From contig JASBRP010000039.1 of assembly GCA_030149365.1 (NCBI GenBank), forward strand, positions 1 through 54,187: DNA of 54,187 bases, read 5' to 3'. The position numbers were made by a program, and so were the translations under genes. Under the pieces are notes generated by a model that worked only from the letters and a program-made list of their open reading frames with translations, was not told the DNA's origin and ran no database searches. This document shows positions 34,531 to 44,236 of the stretch, piece after piece. This DNA is from Solimonas sp. (lineage in GTDB: Bacteria; Pseudomonadota; Gammaproteobacteria; Nevskiales; Nevskiaceae). Position 1 is the stretch's first letter. Each line of letters begins with the position of its first letter.

Positions 34531-35406
34531 ATGAAGAACATTCTTGGCGTCTACAGCACCCCCGGCCGGCACTGGGTTGGTGACGGCTTTCCGGTGCGCT
34601 CGCTGTTCTCCTACCAGACCCACGGCGAGCAACTGAGCCCCTTCCTGTTGCTGGACTACGCTGGCCCGGCGCCCTTCAAGGCCACCGAGCACAGGCGCGG
34701 CGTCGGCGAGCATCCGCACCGCGGCTTCGAGACCGTGACCATCGTCTACCAGGGCGAGCTGGAGCATCGCGACTCGACCGGCGCGGGCGGCCGCATCGGC
34801 CCCGGCGACGTGCAGTGGATGACGGCGGGCGCCGGGATCCTGCACGAGGAGTTCCACTCCGCGGACTTCGCGCGCCAGGGTGGCACGCTGGAGATGGTGC
34901 AGCTCTGGGTCAACCTGCCCGCGAAGGACAAGATGGCCGCGCCCGGCTACCAGACCCTGCTGGAGCGCGACATCCCGGTGGTGGAGCTGCCCGACAACGC
35001 CGGCAGCCTGCGCGTGATCGCCGGCGAGTACGGCCGCCGCCCGGGTCCGGCGCGCACCTTCAGCCCGATGGACGTCTGGGACCTGCGCCTGAACGCCCGC
35101 GGCAACGTGCGCCTGCCGGTGGCCGCCGGCCGCACGCTGGCCCTGGTGGTGCTGCGCGGCACCGTGGAGATCAACGGCGCCGGCATTGCCCGTGAAGGCC
35201 AGCTGGTGGTGCTCGACCGCGAGGGCGCCGACGTGGTGGTGGAGGCCAACAACGAGGCGTCGCTGCTGCTGCTCAGCGGTGAACCGCTGGACGAGCCGAT
35301 CCGCGGCTATGGCCCCTTCGTGATGAACACGGAGGCCCAGATCGCCGAGGCGATCGAGGACTTCAACAGCGGCAACTTCGGAAGGATTGCGCCGGCAACG
35401 GCGTAG
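34531..35406 (+). CDS. pirin family protein
   Basis: The 291-residue bicupin has the pirin signature: HPHRGFETVTIVYQGELEHRDSTG (near 56-79) gives the metal-binding histidines, followed by GDVQWMTAGAGILHEEF. Bacterial pirins (YhhW type) can open the ring of quercetin or act as redox-linked cofactors. The ATG at 34531 has GGAGAAGG upstream. A strong terminator follows, so it is probably a single-gene unit activated by the divergent LysR regulator. Confidence 0.93.
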   Translation: MKNILGVYSTPGRHWVGDGFPVRSLFSYQTHGEQLSPFLLLDYAGPAPFKATEHRRGVGEHPHRGFETVTIVYQGELEHRDSTGAGGRIGPGDVQWMTAGAGILHEEFHSADFARQGGTLEMVQLWVNLPAKDKMAAPGYQTLLERDIPVVELPDNAGSLRVIAGEYGRRPGPARTFSPMDVWDLRLNARGNVRLPVAAGRTLALVVLRGTVEINGAGIAREGQLVVLDREGADVVVEANNEASLLLLSGEPLDEPIRGYGPFVMNTEAQIAEAIEDFNSGNFGRIAPATA

Positions 35407-35414
35407 CAGCAAGG

Positions 35415-35450
35415 GCTCCGGGGCCGTGAGGCCCCGGGGCTTTTTCTTTT
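35415..35450 (+). terminator. intrinsic terminator after pirin gene
   Basis: An 11-base-pair G+C-rich stem (35415-35425 with 35430-35440) closed by a GTGA loop is followed by TTTTTCTTTT. This is a textbook rho-independent terminator. Confidence 0.93.
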
Positions 35451-35487
35451 GTCATCGCTACATCCATAAAAACCCAAGGAGTCATTC

Positions 35488-36114
35488 GTGAGCAAACCCT
35501 ACGTCCGCCTCGACAAGAACAACGCCGCTGTCCTGTTGGTCGACCATCAAGCTGGCCTGCTGTCGCTGGTGCGCGACATCGACCCGGACAAGTTCAAGAA
35601 CAACGTGCTGGCGCTGGCCGACCTCGCCCGCTATTTCCAGTTGCCCACGATCCTCACCACCAGCTTCGAGCACGGCCCCAACGGCCCGCTGGTGCCGGAA
35701 CTGAAGGAGATGTTCCCGGATGCGCCGTACATCGCCAGGCCCGGCAACATCAACGCCTGGGACAACGAGGACTTCGTGAAGGCGGTGAAGGCCACCGGCA
35801 AGAAGCAGCTGATCATCGCCGGCGTGGTCACCGAGGTCTGCGTGGCGTTCCCGGCGCTGTCGGCGCTGGAGGAAGGCTACGAGGTGTTCGTGATCACCGA
35901 TGCCTCCGGCACCTTCAACGAGATCACGCGCCACTCCGCCTGGGACCGCATGTCGCAGGCCGGCGCGCAACTGATGACCTGGTTCGGGGCGGCCTGCGAG
36001 CTGCACCGCGACTGGCGCAACGACGTGGCCGGACTGGGCGCGCTGTTCTCGGCGCATATCCCGGACTACCGCAACCTGATGACCAGCTACAGCGCGCAGA
36101 GCGCGAAGAAGTAG
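35488..36114 (+). CDS. ycaC: YcaC family isochorismatase-like hydrolase
   Basis: The 208-residue cysteine hydrolase is close to Escherichia coli YcaC along its whole length, by memory of that sequence. D19 in LLVDHQAGL and nucleophile C118 in GVVTEVCVAF are in place, as are RPGNINAWDN and EITRHSAWDRMSQAGAQLMTWF. The substrate of YcaC is not known. The GTG start has AAGGAG at proper distance. No coupled neighbour. Confidence 0.93.
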   Translation: MSKPYVRLDKNNAAVLLVDHQAGLLSLVRDIDPDKFKNNVLALADLARYFQLPTILTTSFEHGPNGPLVPELKEMFPDAPYIARPGNINAWDNEDFVKAVKATGKKQLIIAGVVTEVCVAFPALSALEEGYEVFVITDASGTFNEITRHSAWDRMSQAGAQLMTWFGAACELHRDWRNDVAGLGALFSAHIPDYRNLMTSYSAQSAKK

Positions 36115-36369
36115 GCAGGGCGCGGCGGGCCGGATGGCGATGGATGCTCATCGCCATCCGGCCTGACCTGCTGGCCCCCGTGAACCGGCCCTCGGCCCCA
36201 GGGTGGTTCCACCCGCAGGATCAAGGCATTAGGATGCGGGCCAAGCTGTCGCAGCGCCTACCGTGGAAAATGCCCGGTGGCGCACGCCGCTGTAGGCGGG
36301 ATTTATCATTGCCGCACCGGCGACGGCGTACGTATAAGAAGCTTGCTGGGTTGGGGGAGGGGGAAAATC

Positions 36370-36951
36370 ATGACCATGATTCTTGCCGTGGCCGCGGTGG
36401 CGGCCGCCGTGTTCCTGGTCGCGTTTATCTGGCGCGAGATCGGCAACGTACGGGACGAGTTTTTCCAGAAAGCCCGCAGCCGCTCGTTGCAGAGGATGGG
36501 GATCGCCGCAACGGTGGTCTGCCTGCTGGCTTCCGCCGCCATCGTGGCGCAGGCCGTGATGCTGCAGCGCCAGGCCCAGGGCCAGAGTGCCTCGCAGGCC
36601 GAGATCGCCCAACTCAAGCTGGACATTGCCCGCCTGCAGCGCCCGTCGGTGCGCGCCGCCATCACCCGTCAGGCGGCACCGCCGCCGGAAGAAGTGCCGC
36701 AAGTGATGGCTGAAGCGCCCAAGGCCGCGGCCCCGGTAGCGAAGCGTCCGCCCCATGCCTACATCGCCGCCAACAGCGCGGTGGTGCGCGTCAATCCCGG
36801 CCAGGACCGTCTATTCACCCTGCAGCGTGGCACCGAGGTGATGTTGCTGGGCGACGCACGTGAGTTCGATGGCCGTGCGTGGCAGGAGATCACCATCGGC
36901 GATGGCCGGCAGGGATGGATCGCGGCTTCGCTGCTGGAGCCGGCGACCTGA
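36370..36951 (+). CDS. membrane-anchored SH3-domain protein
   Basis: The 193-residue protein has two membrane segments (about 2-20 and 43-63) around a short basic loop, then a helical stretch (70-95), a proline/alanine linker and a C-terminal bacterial SH3 domain (about 128-190, NSAVVRVNPGQDRLFTLQRGTEVMLLG and WQEITIGDGRQGWIAASLL). Such domains often touch peptidoglycan. A purine-rich GGGGGAGGGGG leads to the ATG at 36370. I do not recognise a named family. Confidence 0.72.
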   Translation: MTMILAVAAVAAAVFLVAFIWREIGNVRDEFFQKARSRSLQRMGIAATVVCLLASAAIVAQAVMLQRQAQGQSASQAEIAQLKLDIARLQRPSVRAAITRQAAPPPEEVPQVMAEAPKAAAPVAKRPPHAYIAANSAVVRVNPGQDRLFTLQRGTEVMLLGDAREFDGRAWQEITIGDGRQGWIAASLLEPAT

Positions 36952-37024
36952 CGGCATCCCGCCTTCAGAATCGTGCCTGAAGGGCCTGGCATTGGCTGGG
37001 CGCTTTATGCGCGCCGGCCAGATT

Positions 37025-37366
37025 TCATGCGCGTAGCTGCATGTCCGGCGCGTATCGCGGCGATTTCGGCATGAAGGCGCTCGCCGAGGTCGAGAGCTCC
37101 AGGATGTGGTCGATGCGCTCGTTCAGCTTTTCGCGCATGGCCTCCTGGTTGACGCCCTGCGTCCACCAGCCCTGCTCGCGCATCCAGTCGGTCATCAGGG
37201 CCTGGAGTGCGTTCAACTCCCGGCGCAGGCGCGGCCGGGGATCGTCCTCGCCGAACTTGCGGCAGATCCAGAGCACCCGCTCCAGGACCGCCAGGCCCTT
37301 GTTGGGCTTGCCGGCCGCGATACGGTAGAGCTCCAGGCTGAGTGCGGTCTTCTCATGCTGATCCAT
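37025..37366 (-). CDS. hypothetical helical protein
   Basis: The 113-residue protein starts at the ATG at 37366, preceded by GGAGATC. It appears all-helical and soluble (ALSLELYRIAAGKPNKGLAVLERVLWICRKFG, then RRELNALQALMTDWMREQGWW). No catalytic motif, membrane segment or known domain is visible. Codon use fits the host. The open frame continues upstream without support. Function unknown. Confidence 0.6.
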   Translation of the reverse strand: MDQHEKTALSLELYRIAAGKPNKGLAVLERVLWICRKFGEDDPRPRLRRELNALQALMTDWMREQGWWTQGVNQEAMREKLNERIDHILELSTSASAFMPKSPRYAPDMQLRA

Positions 37367-37915
37367 TGCCGATCTCCATGGTGTACGACGCGATGGCGGA
37401 AAGACACGCAGTACCAAGGGGCAAAGACCGTTCCAGTGCCGGGAGTGTGGGGCGGCCGGCTGATGGACGGCAGGCAAGGCCGGCGGCGTGATCTGGCGAA
37501 AAATCCGCCCAATCAATCGAGTGAAGCGGCAAATTAAGGTGCTGGAAGGTGCGTGCCCGTTACCCGCGCCGATGCGGCGCATTCAGCGGGGCGTCAGATT
37601 TCCGTTGGGCAAAGCGCCGGGCAGGATGGGGATCGTCCGGCATCGTGCAAGCCTTCATCCCACCGGCCTGGAGGCCCGGGACGGGCAGGATCGTCAACCC
37701 CCTCGCCGTGGGGATATCCAGAAAACATTACCTGGCAGGTTCACGTATACGCGTTATGCGTCTCGATCGGCTGCAATCAAGAGCCCATCAGGCCAGCATC
37801 TGATGATTAGCATGCTTTAAGCCCCCCCAAGATTGGAGGGCAGACTTCGCCCTCATGCAATCGATTGCATGATAGCTTCGTCTTGCATTGAGTTAAGACT
37901 TCTCAGGGGGAATAG
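37367..37915. other. 550-base gene-less stretch before the rhamnosidase insert
   Basis: No supported gene. Base composition shifts to A+T-richer after about 37700, marking the left side of the esterase/rhamnosidase insert. The last 70 bases hold an operator palindrome, listed separately. Confidence 0.5.
37853..37872. promoter_or_regulatory. LacI-family operator palindrome
   Basis: TCATGCAATCGATTGCATGA is a perfect 20-base palindrome with the LacI-family core TGNAANCGNTTNCA. It lies 44 bases upstream of the esterase start, where a repressor would block transcription. No lacI gene is in the window. Confidence 0.6.
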
Positions 37916-38911
37916 GTGGACAGCGAGGTAAGTCGATACGAGCCCGCGGGACCTCTGTCAGGTGTATGGCTTCGGATCCTATTTGCGATCGCTGCAATCG
38001 CTGCCCGACTCGGGGCATATCCGTCCGTTGAACACTTGGTTAGCAAGCCAATGCGGGCTCGCCAAGCTATGAAAACTCCGAGATGGTTAGCGCCCAAGCT
38101 GCCGTCATCAGTGCGAATGCATCGGGGCGACATACCCGGCCGGACGGGAGCGATACCGGTCAAGTGCTTTGAGCCCGCCACTCGCCGAAGGGCACAACCA
38201 TTGGTTCTGTTCATCCACGGAGGCGGCTGGATCAGCGGCGGGGCTGACTCGCTGGACTACCTATGCGCCAACGTCTCTGCCGGGTGCGGGACCCTAGTGG
38301 TCGCGGTCGAGTACCGATTAGCGCCTGAGTTTCCGTTTCCTGCCGCGCTTGAGGACTGCCAAGACGCACTTGGCTGGCTGTCCGATCAGGCTGATGATGG
38401 TGTGGCAATAATCGGCGATAGCGCGGGTGGAAATATTGCCGCTGCCCTTTGTCTCCTTAATAGAGACAACGATCGCCATGACATTCGCCAGCAGATTCTC
38501 GTGTATCCATGCCTGGATGGACTACTGGAGTCTCGTTCCATCGTGAACGGAACCCCAGGGTTCAGTGCGAATGACATTTCCCGAATGTTCGATCTGTATC
38601 GAGGATCTACCGCCAGAACCGATCCTTTGATATCGCCGCTCCATGGCGAGGATCTTTCCGGGCTTCCTCCCGCCTTGATCATAACTGCCGATTGCGACCC
38701 CTTGCGAGATGATGGACCCCGATACGCAAGTCGATTGCAAGCAGCTGGCGTACAGGCTCGACATATCAACTATCCGGGAATGCCGCATGGCTTCCTGACG
38801 ATGCCGAAACTGTGTCGGCATGCCTCTCTTGCCGTCTTGACCATTGTTAAGTCTCTAGTGGAGCGATCAAACGATCCTCGCTCTGAGTCACCAGCCGCAC
38901 GTCTCTTCTGA
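37916..38911 (+). CDS. alpha/beta hydrolase (HSL-type esterase)
   Basis: The 331-residue esterase has the oxyanion motif HGGGW at 101-105, nucleophile S169 in GDSAGG, an acid in ITADCDPLRDDG and a histidine in MPHGF, the full HSL-family triad. Near residues 17-32 a hydrophobic stretch may be a membrane anchor or signal. The GTG start has GGGGGA upstream. It directly precedes the rhamnosidase gene and shares its A+T-richer base use, so it may remove acyl groups from the same plant glycosides. Confidence 0.88.
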   Translation: MDSEVSRYEPAGPLSGVWLRILFAIAAIAARLGAYPSVEHLVSKPMRARQAMKTPRWLAPKLPSSVRMHRGDIPGRTGAIPVKCFEPATRRRAQPLVLFIHGGGWISGGADSLDYLCANVSAGCGTLVVAVEYRLAPEFPFPAALEDCQDALGWLSDQADDGVAIIGDSAGGNIAAALCLLNRDNDRHDIRQQILVYPCLDGLLESRSIVNGTPGFSANDISRMFDLYRGSTARTDPLISPLHGEDLSGLPPALIITADCDPLRDDGPRYASRLQAAGVQARHINYPGMPHGFLTMPKLCRHASLAVLTIVKSLVERSNDPRSESPAARLF

Positions 38912-38942
38912 CGAACGGCGCTAAATATACTTGAGGCATCAA

Positions 38943-41834
38943 ATGATCACGTTCCGCTTCGTGTGGACCATATCGATCGCTACTCTGGTCGCAGCGCTCC
39001 TCTCTGGGTGCGCCAGATCCGATCCGGCGAGCGGAGCGGATGCTAAGGGGTCCGTCACTGTCAGCCATATCCAGGTCGAAGCGATGGAGCAGCCCATTGG
39101 CGTGGATGTAGTCAAGCCTCGATTCTCATGGCATCTGGAATCGCAGCGTCGCGGCGTTATGCAGACGGCCTATGAAGTACAGGTTGGAAGCCATCCGGGT
39201 GGAAATGACTTGTGGTCCTCCGGCAAGGTGCCTACAGACCGTCCCTGGAGTGAATATGCTGGCCCGGCGTTGTCTTCGCGTACTCGATACTGGTGGCGTG
39301 TTCGCGCATACGACGAATTGGGGAATGCCACACCATGGCATGAACCTCGATGGTTCGAGACCGCGTTCATGGACACGAAGGAGTGGACCGCCGACTGGAT
39401 CGCTGCGGGCGGAGCCTGGCGCGCTCCAGCCACGTGCATCGTCAACGTCCTTCCAGTCAATCGCAGCTGCCAGCGGCCTGCTCCGCTGCTCCGCCACAGC
39501 TTCCAACTACGCGAAAAACCAAAGTCCGCACGCTTGTATGCCGCAACCGCAGGATACGGCATCTATTCTCTGAACGGAGCGCGGGTCACCGAAGCTGTGT
39601 TGGATCCTGCCCGTTCGCGCCTCAGCAAGCGCGTTCGCTACACCACGCATGACGTGACGGAACTTCTGAGGCCTGGAGAGAATGCATTAGGAGTGGAACT
39701 GGGACAGGGCTTCTACGGAGTTCTGCTTGTCGATATCTACCTGACGCCCAAGCCACAGCCACGAATGTCCCTCGAACTACACATTGAGTACGAGGACGGC
39801 TCTCGCCAGGTAGTCCGTAGCGATGCAAAAAGCGCATGGCGTTCGATCGAGGGGCCAACCACTTACCAAGACCCCCATTACGGCGAGACTTATGATGGCC
39901 GCATCGCTACAGCGCTCCGCGGGTGGAACAAGCCGGGTTTCGACGATTCGGCATGGGTACCCGCCAAGTCGATCGAATCACCCGGCGGCGGTCTCTCGTC
40001 GCAAATGCTCCGACCCGTGAGAGTCACGGAAGAACGCCGCTTTTCAAGCATTCGAGAATCACGGCCTGGGGTCTATGTCCTGACGGCAGATCAATCGGTC
40101 GCCGGCATGGTCGAGGTCTTGGTGCGAAATGCCAAACCTGGGTCAGATATCACCATCGGGTATAGCGACAAGCTGGACGACTCAGGGGAGCCCCTTCTGA
40201 ACCCGGAACCGCTGTCCGTTCTGCGTGGACAAATGTCTTCTCAATGGGATCACTTCCTGACCGCCGGCGCGGGAGATGAATCCTGGACCAGTCGATTTTC
40301 CTATAAAGGTTTTCAATACATCCGCGTCAGTGGGTGGCCTCATCCCGAGGGCCCCTCGATTGAAGACTTTCGGATCAAAGTCGTCCACACGGACTTTCCT
40401 GCAACATCGACTTGGAGTTCGTCGAACGATTTGCTGAATCGACTATGGTTGAACGCACGCTGGGCCGTGCGCCAGAACTCGATCAGTGTTCCAACCGATG
40501 GCGCGGTTGCCGAAAAGGCCGGTTGGACGGGTGATGCGAACATCATGGCTGCTACTACTGCGTATCTTTTCGACACGCGGCGATACCATAGCAAGTACAT
40601 GGAGGACATCGCGGATTGCCAGGCCGAGAACGGCAGCATCCCGAACCAGGTCCCTTCAGAAGACGAGGCTCTGGTGCCGTCTCCAGGCTGGGATAACGCC
40701 CTTTTCGAATTGCCTCGGGTTCTAGAGCTCTGGTATGACGATGATCGGGAGATTCGCCGCTACTATCCAGCGATGAAGCGATACCTGGATTGGGTTAGAT
40801 CCAGGTGGGTTGGCGCCGATCATCTGTCTCGATCTCCCGACTTCGGCGATTGGGCCGACCCCAACATGCCGTTCGGAAACTGTGAACGGCACGCCTGTCA
40901 GATCAGCAACATCGAAGATTCGCTCTTTTTCCTTCCTCGTCCGTTGCACAGCACCGCGTACTGGTACCGCTGGCTGGACCTGATGGCGCGGTACGCGAGA
41001 ACTTTGGAACTTCATGACGACGCCTTGGCTTACGAGGCTGAAGCCGCGGCTGTCTACGAAGCGTTCAATAAAGCCTTCTGGCGCGAAGGTCGGGGCGTGT
41101 ATGTTGATGGCATGGGCGTGGATGCGCTGGACGAGGCGATGTACTTCAATATTGTCGCCTTAGCGCATGGGCTAGTGCCGCCATCGCGAAAGGAAAGAGT
41201 CGTCGGATCCCTTGCAGGGCAGATCGCAGCGCAAGGTCAGCATTTGAACGTCGGAATCATCGGCGGGCGCCATGCGCTGCCGATGTTGAGCGGCAATGGC
41301 GAACACGATTTGGCGTATTTGTTAGCGACCCAAACTACCTATCCCTCCTGGGGATACTGGGTAGCGCAGGGCGCTACCTCGCTCTGGGAGTACTGGGAAG
41401 TTGGCGCTAGGTCTTACATGCACCAGATGCACGGCAGTTACGCACAGTGGTACTACGAGACGTTAGCTGGAATTCGCCCGTCGAAGGCGGGATTCGCGGA
41501 GATCGAATTCCGACCACACCCTGCTCCAGGGCTGAAATGGACAAAGGCCACCTACGAATCTGTTAGAGGTACGGTCGAGTCGGACTGGCGGACGAACCAG
41601 GACGGCGCTCTGGAGCTAAACATCTCTGTACCTCCGAACTCCGTTGGACTGGTCTACATTCCGACGATATCGCCGGATCAGGTGGTCGAGAGAGGTTTGA
41701 GACCGACCCAGGCGCGTTTAGCCCATGGCGTCCATTTTCTGAGGATGGAGGATGGCGTAGCCGTCTTCAAGGTCGGCTCTGGACGCTACCGCTTCCTGTC
41801 CAAAGAGGCAGGCCTGCCTCTGGCTATTCCATAA
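38943..41834 (+). CDS. alpha-L-rhamnosidase, glycoside hydrolase family 78, lipoprotein
   Basis: The 963-residue enzyme has a lipoprotein signal (LSGC near 22-25), so it acts outside the inner membrane. The GH78 order is visible: an N-terminal Ig-like domain (VDVVKPRFSWHLESQRRGVMQTAYEVQV), two beta-sandwich domains, the (alpha/alpha)6 barrel with SPDFGDWADP and TYPSWGYWVAQGATSLWEYWE, and a C-terminal beta domain. It releases terminal L-rhamnose from glycosides by inversion. I choose the ATG at 38943, which has TTGAGG upstream. No rhamnose catabolic genes are nearby. Confidence 0.92.
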   Translation: MITFRFVWTISIATLVAALLSGCARSDPASGADAKGSVTVSHIQVEAMEQPIGVDVVKPRFSWHLESQRRGVMQTAYEVQVGSHPGGNDLWSSGKVPTDRPWSEYAGPALSSRTRYWWRVRAYDELGNATPWHEPRWFETAFMDTKEWTADWIAAGGAWRAPATCIVNVLPVNRSCQRPAPLLRHSFQLREKPKSARLYAATAGYGIYSLNGARVTEAVLDPARSRLSKRVRYTTHDVTELLRPGENALGVELGQGFYGVLLVDIYLTPKPQPRMSLELHIEYEDGSRQVVRSDAKSAWRSIEGPTTYQDPHYGETYDGRIATALRGWNKPGFDDSAWVPAKSIESPGGGLSSQMLRPVRVTEERRFSSIRESRPGVYVLTADQSVAGMVEVLVRNAKPGSDITIGYSDKLDDSGEPLLNPEPLSVLRGQMSSQWDHFLTAGAGDESWTSRFSYKGFQYIRVSGWPHPEGPSIEDFRIKVVHTDFPATSTWSSSNDLLNRLWLNARWAVRQNSISVPTDGAVAEKAGWTGDANIMAATTAYLFDTRRYHSKYMEDIADCQAENGSIPNQVPSEDEALVPSPGWDNALFELPRVLELWYDDDREIRRYYPAMKRYLDWVRSRWVGADHLSRSPDFGDWADPNMPFGNCERHACQISNIEDSLFFLPRPLHSTAYWYRWLDLMARYARTLELHDDALAYEAEAAAVYEAFNKAFWREGRGVYVDGMGVDALDEAMYFNIVALAHGLVPPSRKERVVGSLAGQIAAQGQHLNVGIIGGRHALPMLSGNGEHDLAYLLATQTTYPSWGYWVAQGATSLWEYWEVGARSYMHQMHGSYAQWYYETLAGIRPSKAGFAEIEFRPHPAPGLKWTKATYESVRGTVESDWRTNQDGALELNISVPPNSVGLVYIPTISPDQVVERGLRPTQARLAHGVHFLRMEDGVAVFKVGSGRYRFLSKEAGLPLAIP

Positions 41835-41869
41835 GGCTTGCGTGCATTTTCCGAATTCGATGAACACCC

Positions 41870-41982
41870 TGCCCGAAGTCCGCTTCAGGCAGGCCGCAAC
41901 TACTACCTGGCCGCGCCCTAGCGGGTGAACCCGCTGGTGCTGGATTTCCTGCGCCAGCAGGACGCGACGGCCGCCCACTGAA
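41870..41982 (+). pseudogene. 3' remnant of an alpha/beta-hydrolase-type gene
   Basis: The gap after the rhamnosidase contains an unstarted frame coding for [18 protein letters not shown] and a stop at 41982, G+C-rich like the host and resembling the end of an epoxide-hydrolase/esterase gene. A stop lies just upstream in the same frame. It is probably the tail of a host gene cut by the insert. Confidence 0.4.
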
Positions 41983-41997
41983 CGAACGAAGGCTCCC

Positions 41998-43647
41998 ATG
42001 ACCCATTCACCGCAACCGTCCTATGCCCACGGCACCAGTTCTACCCCGCTGCTGGGAGAAACGATCGGGGAGAACCTTCGGCGCACGGTGGAGAAGTTCG
42101 GCGACCGCGAGGCGCTGGTAGCGCCCTTCCAGTCCTATCGCGCGACCTACCGGCAGTTCTGGGACGAGGTGAGCCGGGCCGCGCGCGGCCTGATGGCCTG
42201 CGGCGTGCAGAAGGGCGATCGCGTCGGCATCTGGTCACCCAACCGCTACGAGTGGGTCATTACCCAGTACGCCACTGCCCGCATCGGCGCCATCCTGGTC
42301 AACATCAACCCGGCCTACAAGACTGCCGAGCTGGAGCACGCGCTCAACCTCTCGGGTGTCAGCCTGCTGGTCATGGCGCAGGCTTTCCGGACCACGGACT
42401 ACGTCGCCATGCTGCAAGAGGTGGCCGGCAACTGCCCTGGCCTGCGGCAGTCCATCGTGATTGACAGCCAGTGGCCGCAATTGCTCGCCGAGGGCGACAA
42501 GCTTGCGGAATCGGAGCTACTGGAGCGGGAATTCGGGCTGCAGTTCGACGATCCAATCAACATCCAGTTCACCTCCGGCACCACCGGCCTGCCCAAGGGC
42601 GCGACCCTGTCGCACCACAACATCCTCAACAACGGCTTCTTCGTCGGCGAAACCTGCCGCTACACCGAACAGGACCGCGTCTGCATTCCCGTGCCCTTCT
42701 ACCATTGCTTCGGCATGGTGATGGGCAACCTCGGCTGCACCACGCATGGCGCGTGCATGGTCATTCCGGCGGAGGCCTTCGATCCCCTGGAGACCCTAAG
42801 GACCGTCCAGGCCGAGAAATGCACCTCCCTGTACGGCGTGCCGACCATGTTCATCGCCGAACTGGCCCTGCCGGAGTTCGCGGACTTCGACTACTCCAGC
42901 CTGCGCACCGGCATCATGGCGGGCTCGCCCTGCCCGGTCGAGGTGATGAAGAAGGTGACCGCGCAGATGAACATGCGCGAGGTCACGATCTGCTACGGCA
43001 TGACTGAGACCTCTCCTGTCTCGGCCCAGAACAGCACAGACGATCCGATCGAAAAACGTGTGGGCACCGTCGGGCGCATCCACCCCCACCTGGAGATGAA
43101 GATCGTGGATGCCGAGACCGGGGCCATCGTGCCGCGCGGCGTGCAGGGCGAAGTCTGCACACGCGGTTACTCGGTGATGCTCGGCTACTGGGGCAACGAT
43201 GACGCCACGCGCCGGGCCATCGACGCAACGGGCTGGATGCACACCGGCGACCTGGCCACCATGGACGAATCGGGATACGTGAAGATCACCGGTCGCATCA
43301 AGGACATGATCATCCGTGGCGGCGAGAACATCTTCCCACGCGAGATCGAGGAGTTCCTGTACGCACACCCGGCGGTGGCAGACGTGCAGGTGATCGGTGT
43401 CCCCAGCGAGAAGTACGGCGAGGAAGTGATGGCCTGGGTCAAGCTGCGTGACGGCCAGGCAGCCAGCGGTGACGAACTCGCCGCCTACTGCAAGGGCAGG
43501 ATCGCCAGCTACAAGATCCCGCGCTACTGGAAGCTGGTCGACGAATTCCCGATGACGGTGACCGGCAAGATTCAGAAATTCCGCATGAGGGAGATCTCGA
43601 CGGGCGAACTGGGCCTGCAGGGGGCCGCCAGTATCGCCACGGCTTGA
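41998..43647 (+). CDS. fatty-acyl-CoA synthetase (AMP-binding, FadD-like)
   Basis: The 549-residue adenylate-forming enzyme activates a carboxylic acid to its CoA thioester. Motifs: [16 protein letters not shown] (near 194-209), [50 protein letters not shown], and the catalytic lysine in [14 protein letters not shown] near the end. It is full length for medium/long-chain acyl-CoA ligases. It has host-like base use and lies between the rhamnosidase insert and the Tn7-like block. A remnant of another gene precedes it. Confidence 0.93.
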   Translation: MTHSPQPSYAHGTSSTPLLGETIGENLRRTVEKFGDREALVAPFQSYRATYRQFWDEVSRAARGLMACGVQKGDRVGIWSPNRYEWVITQYATARIGAILVNINPAYKTAELEHALNLSGVSLLVMAQAFRTTDYVAMLQEVAGNCPGLRQSIVIDSQWPQLLAEGDKLAESELLEREFGLQFDDPINIQFTSGTTGLPKGATLSHHNILNNGFFVGETCRYTEQDRVCIPVPFYHCFGMVMGNLGCTTHGACMVIPAEAFDPLETLRTVQAEKCTSLYGVPTMFIAELALPEFADFDYSSLRTGIMAGSPCPVEVMKKVTAQMNMREVTICYGMTETSPVSAQNSTDDPIEKRVGTVGRIHPHLEMKIVDAETGAIVPRGVQGEVCTRGYSVMLGYWGNDDATRRAIDATGWMHTGDLATMDESGYVKITGRIKDMIIRGGENIFPREIEEFLYAHPAVADVQVIGVPSEKYGEEVMAWVKLRDGQAASGDELAAYCKGRIASYKIPRYWKLVDEFPMTVTGKIQKFRMREISTGELGLQGAASIATA

Positions 43648-44020
43648 TCACCTATAGAGAACGACTCGCACAGCTCCCAACTTGCTAAATCTCTAAGTGG
43701 TTAATTGAACCTTCAAGCTGTGAGTGTCTATTGAAATTTTCGAACTCATGGGGCCCGCATGCATCAAATCACTTGCAGTTCTAGCTGGTGTTTCAGCGCC
43801 GGAAGCGTCGACCTCCAGTAGAAGGCGACGTGCTTCTGACCCGACTCCGGCCCGATCTCCAAGGCTTCCCCGCGATGTTTGGGAGATGGCGGTATTTGTA
43901 TGAGGATTCAACCGGCCACGCAACGAATGGCTCCGCAGTACACAGCGGACATCGCCGCTCGCTGTTTCCCCCCACGGTTCGCTGAGCTGAATCGGCCGTA
44001 GCGCACCCGCCGGCCTCGCG
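43648..44020. other. gap between acyl-CoA ligase and transposon-end repeats
   Basis: No supported gene. Short frames on both strands overlap and have no recognisable product. A weak partial match to the end repeat (gtacacagcg) lies at 43938-43947. Confidence 0.4.
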
Positions 44021-44082
44021 GTACAGAGTTTACTTACGAAGTACAGAGTTTAGTTCGTAAGTACAGAGTTAAATTCATGACA
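44021..44082. repeat. dense array of three gtacagagtt repeats (transposon end A)
   Basis: Identical decamers gtacagagtt start at 44021, 44041 and 44061, exactly 20 bases apart. Read on the minus strand from 44082 the array starts TGTCATGAATTTAAC, and TGTCA is a usual terminus of Tn7/Tn5053-type elements. The dense spacing is like a Tn7 right end. Proposed TnsB-binding sites; inferred. Confidence 0.6.
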
Positions 44083-44104
44083 TCACCGATGAGTGCATAG
44101 GTTT

Positions 44105-44236
44105 AACTGTGTACCTCGACTGCCCTCGGTAGAGTCTTTAGAAAGGGCTCAGGGGAACTCTGTACTTCCTGGCCCGAAATTCGTACCCCGAGTCCCACCA
44201 AGCCTCCGGTCCTGTTTTCTAACGGAAACTCTGTAC
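44105..44236. repeat. spaced array of three inverted repeats (transposon end B)
   Basis: aactgtgtac at 44105-44114 (one mismatch), aactctgtac at 44156-44165 and again at 44227-44236 are inverted copies of the decamer in the array at 44021-44070. Spacings are 51 and 71 bases, like a Tn7 left end. This would be the end distal to tnsA, as in Tn7. Confidence 0.6.

Noticed and set aside
37488..37820. 110-codon plus-strand frame before the esterase
   Set aside because: Overlapping frames in all phases, no ribosome-binding site, no domain.
44021..44070. Reading the 20-base repeats as a CRISPR array or plasmid iterons
   Set aside because: Only three tandem units of ten conserved bases, with inverted copies next to them and no rep or cas gene; transposon-end sites explain them better.
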